From NCBI GenBank assembly GCA_964528095.1, contig CAZGSG010000264.1:1-8149 (forward strand): a stretch of 8,149 nt of DNA, given 5' to 3'. The notes beneath the pieces were generated by a model. It saw nothing but the letters and a program-made list of their open reading frames with translations, did not search any database and was not told where the DNA came from. The stretch is from CAZGSG01 sp964528095 (GTDB taxonomy: Bacteria > Bacteroidota > Bacteroidia > Chitinophagales > Chitinophagaceae). Both the position numbers and the translations under genes were made by a program. Every line of letters begins with the position of its first letter. Position 1 is the stretch's first letter. Shown piece after piece: positions 6,519-8,149 of this stretch.

Positions 6519-6550
6519 CAAATATATGTGTAACTTTTGAGTTACGCAAA
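6519..6550 (-). promoter_or_regulatory. Bacteroidota-type promoter for the SRPBCC-oxidoreductase transcript
   Basis: On the minus strand a -33 element TTTG (6550-6547) is followed after 20 nt by TATATTTG (6526-6519), an exact match to the Bacteroidota -7 consensus TAnnTTTG with normal spacing. It points toward the SRPBCC gene, whose start is about 210 bp downstream beyond the ArsR remnant. Two operators interleave with it: box B between the -33 and -7 elements and box A just after the -7. Confidence 0.6.
6530..6545 (-). promoter_or_regulatory. Palindromic operator box B
   Basis: The 16-bp palindrome GTAACT-TTTG-AGTTAC lies between the -33 and -7 elements and is centred exactly 28 bp from box A. 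Against box A the inner arm pair changes from C-G to T-A on both sides, keeping the dyad perfect. This is what selection on a protein-binding site would leave. Confidence 0.65.
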
Positions 6551-6837
6551 TATTTTATTTTTTCAGAAGGAGTTATTTGCTTTTTCTTCTTCTCATCGGC
6601 CGCTTTTCACCCATACATAAGACTTCTCCGGCACTATTCACACTATACCTGCCTAAAGATCATCTTAAAAGAAGAGCGGACATTTCATATTGATCCGTGC
6701 CTCCTCATCCTGAGCTTGAATTTTGAACAAAATCAGGAGTATAGTTCTTTACAATGAGAAAGAATGATCACCTGTGATTCCGTGTTAATACAAATTTTAG
6801 TAAAATGCTCACAGTATTTTTTTTCAAAATAAAACCC
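6551..6837. other. Intergenic stretch without a recognisable gene
   Basis: This AT-rich stretch lies between the promoter region and the asparaginase remnant. All frames are broken by frequent stops. The longest open pieces are short and start-less: about 28 codons on the minus strand at 6573-6659, ending in a basic run (RPMRRRKSK), and about 45 codons following the asparaginase stop. Neither resembles a family I know. I read it as decayed or non-coding DNA. Confidence 0.5.
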
Positions 6838-6862
6838 AGGTGCCGGAAGAAACACCTTTTTT
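6838..6862. terminator. Possible terminator hairpin beside the asparaginase remnant
   Basis: A 5-bp perfect stem (AGGTG at 6838-6842, CACCT at 6853-6857) with a 10-nt loop runs directly into a T-run on the + strand (6857-6862). On the minus strand it lies 9 bp past the stop of the glycosylasparaginase remnant and is followed by GGGTTTTATTTT. It may be the old terminator of that lost gene. The short stem limits confidence. Confidence 0.35.
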
Positions 6863-6870
6863 ATATTGTA

Positions 6871-7021
6871 TTAGTGAATGCTTTTTTCGGTGAGTAACAC
6901 TTCTTTCTTTACCGATTTAATTGTGTATGTAAAAGCTTTCTGCAAAGCATAAGCACCGTATTCGTCTTTTTTTATTTAAGACCAGAAAACCCACCCGGGT
7001 ATCTTTTGATGATCCGTGATA
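6871..7021 (-). pseudogene. C-terminal remnant of a glycosylasparaginase (N4-(beta-N-acetylglucosaminyl)-L-asparaginase), frameshifted
   Basis: On the minus strand from about 7021 one frame reads SSKDTRVGFLVLNKK up to a run of seven A (6973-6967). One base later the next frame reads DEYGAYALQKAFTYTIKSV and ends at a TAA (6873-6871). Removing one A joins them into VGFLVLNKK-DEYGAYALQKAF, which fits the conserved end of bacterial glycosylasparaginases, (V)GFIALNKKGEYGAY followed by a GF-(S/N)-(Y/F) motif. The intact enzyme, an Ntn hydrolase of over 300 aa, cleaves the GlcNAc-Asn link of glycopeptides and is usually exported. Only about 45 residues remain, and the catalytic Thr region is absent. 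The upstream edge coincides with the palindrome at 7025-7052. Identification is from memory of the family, without a search. Confidence 0.6.
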
Positions 7022-7024
7022 ACA

Positions 7025-7052
7025 GTAGAGACGCAATGCATTGCCTCTCTAC
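7025..7052. repeat. REP-like 28-bp palindrome overlapping the DUF72 stop codon
   Basis: Arms GTAGAGA (7025-7031) and TCTCTAC (7046-7052) flank the perfect inner palindrome GCAATGCATTGC (7033-7044), with a single C-C mismatch at 7032/7045. The mismatch would be repaired by changing C7045 to G, giving the GTAGAGACGC...GCGTCTCTAC form that I recall as a dispersed palindrome in some Bacteroidota and cyanobacterial genomes. Only one copy occurs in this window, so calling it a dispersed repeat rests on memory. It supplies the TAG stop of the DUF72 gene and would form a strong hairpin at the end of that transcript. Confidence 0.65.
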
Positions 7053-7807
7053 AGATGGCAATTCAACATTTTTTTCAAACTGATCGCATTTTCATATGCG
7101 TTTCCAATGGTATTATTAAAATACGCGTATACATCCATGCCTGAATCAATCCAGTGCCTTATTTTCGTTGCCTGCTGTTCCAGGAAATGATTGGTATAAG
7201 AATCCCGGTAATCTCCCTGTGGGCCGTGAAAACGGAGGTATATAAAATCAGCAAGTGCGGTCGTTACAGATATTTTCGCTTTGGCAAAATCATGTAATAC
7301 CATTGTTGCGGCATATTCGTTCAGCAGCTCAGTAGTTTCGCTTACATACCAGCTGGCATTTCTGAACTCGACAGCGGTTCTCCATTCATGCAGTGGATCC
7401 TGTCCCTTCAATTCTTCCAGTAACTGTTCCACCTGTTTAAAATGATCGAGGCTGATCTTTCCCGGGAATTGTATCAGCAGGCAGCCTTTCTTATTCGCTA
7501 TACCCGATGCCGGGTGTAGAAATTTTTGCATGCTGTTCGGCGCGGTTTCCAGGCCTGGCACATGGGTTATTTCCTTACTTAATTTTAAAGAGAATTGAAA
7601 ATCATCCGGTACATCATCCGCCCATTTTTTATAGGTAGCTAATTGCGGTGTCCGGTAAAAACTGCTATTGATCTCAACGGTATTAAAGATGCTGCTATAA
7701 TAATGCAGGCGGCTTTTTAGGCGGAATGCCGGAGGAAAACTCGCTTTATTGCCAGGTATAGTTACATTGCTGGTGCCGATACGGATGCTTCCTTTTTTAA
7801 TAGACAT
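7049..7807 (-). CDS. DUF72 (YecE-family) TIM-barrel protein
   Basis: A 252-aa protein, close to the usual 240-300 aa. Family marks in order are IRIGTS (8-13), the stretch YYSSIFNTVEINSSFYRTP (36-54), W62 with VPDDFQFSLKLSKEITH (66-82), LLIQFP (110-115), the EFRNASW motif (147-153), LRFHG (191-195) and the C-terminal VYAYFNNT (226-233). The family adopts a TIM-barrel fold; its reaction is not established. The tryptophan that usually follows IGTS is absent, and the following loop is short. The ATG at 7805-7807 gives the expected N-terminus. The stop TAG is formed by the edge of the palindrome at 7025-7052, but the preceding helix (AYENAISLKKML) matches the family end, so little or nothing appears to be lost. 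It is probably a single gene. Confidence 0.92.
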   Translation of the reverse strand: MSIKKGSIRIGTSNVTIPGNKASFPPAFRLKSRLHYYSSIFNTVEINSSFYRTPQLATYKKWADDVPDDFQFSLKLSKEITHVPGLETAPNSMQKFLHPASGIANKKGCLLIQFPGKISLDHFKQVEQLLEELKGQDPLHEWRTAVEFRNASWYVSETTELLNEYAATMVLHDFAKAKISVTTALADFIYLRFHGPQGDYRDSYTNHFLEQQATKIRHWIDSGMDVYAYFNNTIGNAYENAISLKKMLNCHL

Positions 7808-7841
7808 ATTTATGATTGTAAAACCAGCCAGGTTTATATTT

Positions 7842-8048
7842 TCAGAATGAGCCTGTAATTGACTGGTTATAAATCAAAGGGTATGCCAGTGAAGATGAAT
7901 CGCGTAAAAGGAGATTATCCATTCGCCAGACCCATGATGAGAGATCGCCTGATTTTCGAAGAGAGAAGCCGTCGGTCTTCGCATACTTCCCGGTCAGCAA
8001 CTGATATGCTGCCATAGAAAACGACAGTAATGGATGAACTGACTCGTC
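7842..8048 (-). CDS. Unidentified short coding frame or gene remnant
   Basis: An open minus-strand frame of 68 codons follows a TAA (8051-8049) and ends at a TGA (7844-7842). The first ATG (8015-8013) gives 57 aa, beginning MAAYQLLTGKYAKTDGF and containing SSWVWRMDNLLLRD and AYPLIYNQ. The amino acid composition looks protein-like, with two Trp and alternating hydrophobic and polar positions, but I recognise no family. A T6 run lies beside the upstream TAA, and a second minus-strand frame (7915-8148) stays open to the window edge, so this may be the 3' end of a larger gene broken by a frameshift. It ends 34 bp before the DUF72 start. With several frames open in the same stretch, chance openness cannot be excluded. 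Confidence 0.35.
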   Translation of the reverse strand, partial: DESVHPLLSFSMAAYQLLTGKYAKTDGFSLRKSGDLSSWVWRMDNLLLRDSSSLAYPLIYNQSITGSF

Positions 8049-8149
8049 TTAAAAAACTATACCCGGTGATTTTGTGAAAATTGAAAGGGCCCCTTACCGG
8101 GAGAGACCCGCTTCGTACCTGCCTCGTGTCTCGTTCGGGACTTGTTCGC
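8049..8149. other. Right-edge region, GC-rich and unidentified
   Basis: This segment is richer in G and C than the neighbouring intergenic DNA. It contains GGGCCCC and small inverted repeats (CGGG-agaga-CCCG at 8098-8110, and GAGAC at 8103-8107 with GTCTC at 8127-8131). One minus-strand frame, from the edge to a stop at 7915, is open for 77 codons without a start. It could be the end of a gene or mobile element lying beyond the window, or a structured RNA. I cannot decide between these. Confidence 0.3.

Noticed and set aside
6573..6659. 28-codon minus-strand frame ending in a basic run (RPMRRRKSK)
   Set aside because: No start codon at its beginning, no recognised family, and similar short frames arise by chance; left as part of the non-coding stretch.
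7821..7835. AAACC-agcca-GGTTT hairpin upstream of the DUF72 start
   Set aside because: A 5-bp stem is expected by chance, and there is no further sign of a riboswitch or attenuator.
7883..8017. 44-codon plus-strand frame starting MPVKMNRVKGDYPF
   Set aside because: It is opposite the more protein-like minus-strand frame, has an unrelated Arg/Ser-rich sequence and lacks a convincing translation signal.

Overview
The window looks like chromosomal DNA from a Bacteroidota species, probably a Chitinophagaceae-type soil or water organism. I infer this from protein style (CusA/CzcA-like RND pump, PadR plus small membrane protein, YecE/DUF72), the near absence of Shine-Dalgarno sequences, AT-rich intergenic DNA, and a promoter fitting the Bacteroidota pattern (TTTG, about 20 nt, TAnnTTTG). 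I see no tRNA, rRNA, CRISPR array, insertion sequence or phage gene.

Layout. Positions 1-3471 (+ strand) hold the end of an efflux operon: the C-terminal part of a periplasmic membrane fusion protein, then a complete inner-membrane RND transporter. A probable bidirectional terminator separates this from a long run of minus-strand genes. In their transcription order these are: a possible short gene or gene remnant at the right edge (7842-8048); a YecE/DUF72 protein (7049-7807); a decayed stretch with two gene remnants (about 6331-7021); an SRPBCC/AHSA1 protein and an NADP-dependent oxidoreductase (5816-6301 and 5220-5786); a PadR regulator with a four-helix membrane protein (4776-5117 and 4108-4767); and a universal stress protein (3531-3992).

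The most informative part is 6302-7052, where no intact gene is found. It contains (i) the frameshifted C-terminal remnant of an ArsR-type repressor directly upstream of the SRPBCC gene, (ii) a matching promoter carrying two 16-bp palindromic operators exactly 28 bp apart, whose sequence differences are compensatory, (iii) the frameshifted C-terminus of a glycosylasparaginase, and (iv) a 28-bp REP-like palindrome that supplies the stop codon of the DUF72 gene and abuts the asparaginase remnant. The simplest reading is a former ArsR-SRPBCC-oxidoreductase operon that lost its repressor but kept its operators, next to a rearrangement junction marked by the palindrome.

The PadR gene has its own 25-bp perfect inverted repeat overlapping the upstream candidate start codon, which suggests autoregulation and a start at the second ATG. 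I find no clearly new defence or mobile system here. The unusual points are regulatory architecture and gene decay, plus a mixed proton-relay signature in the RND pump.
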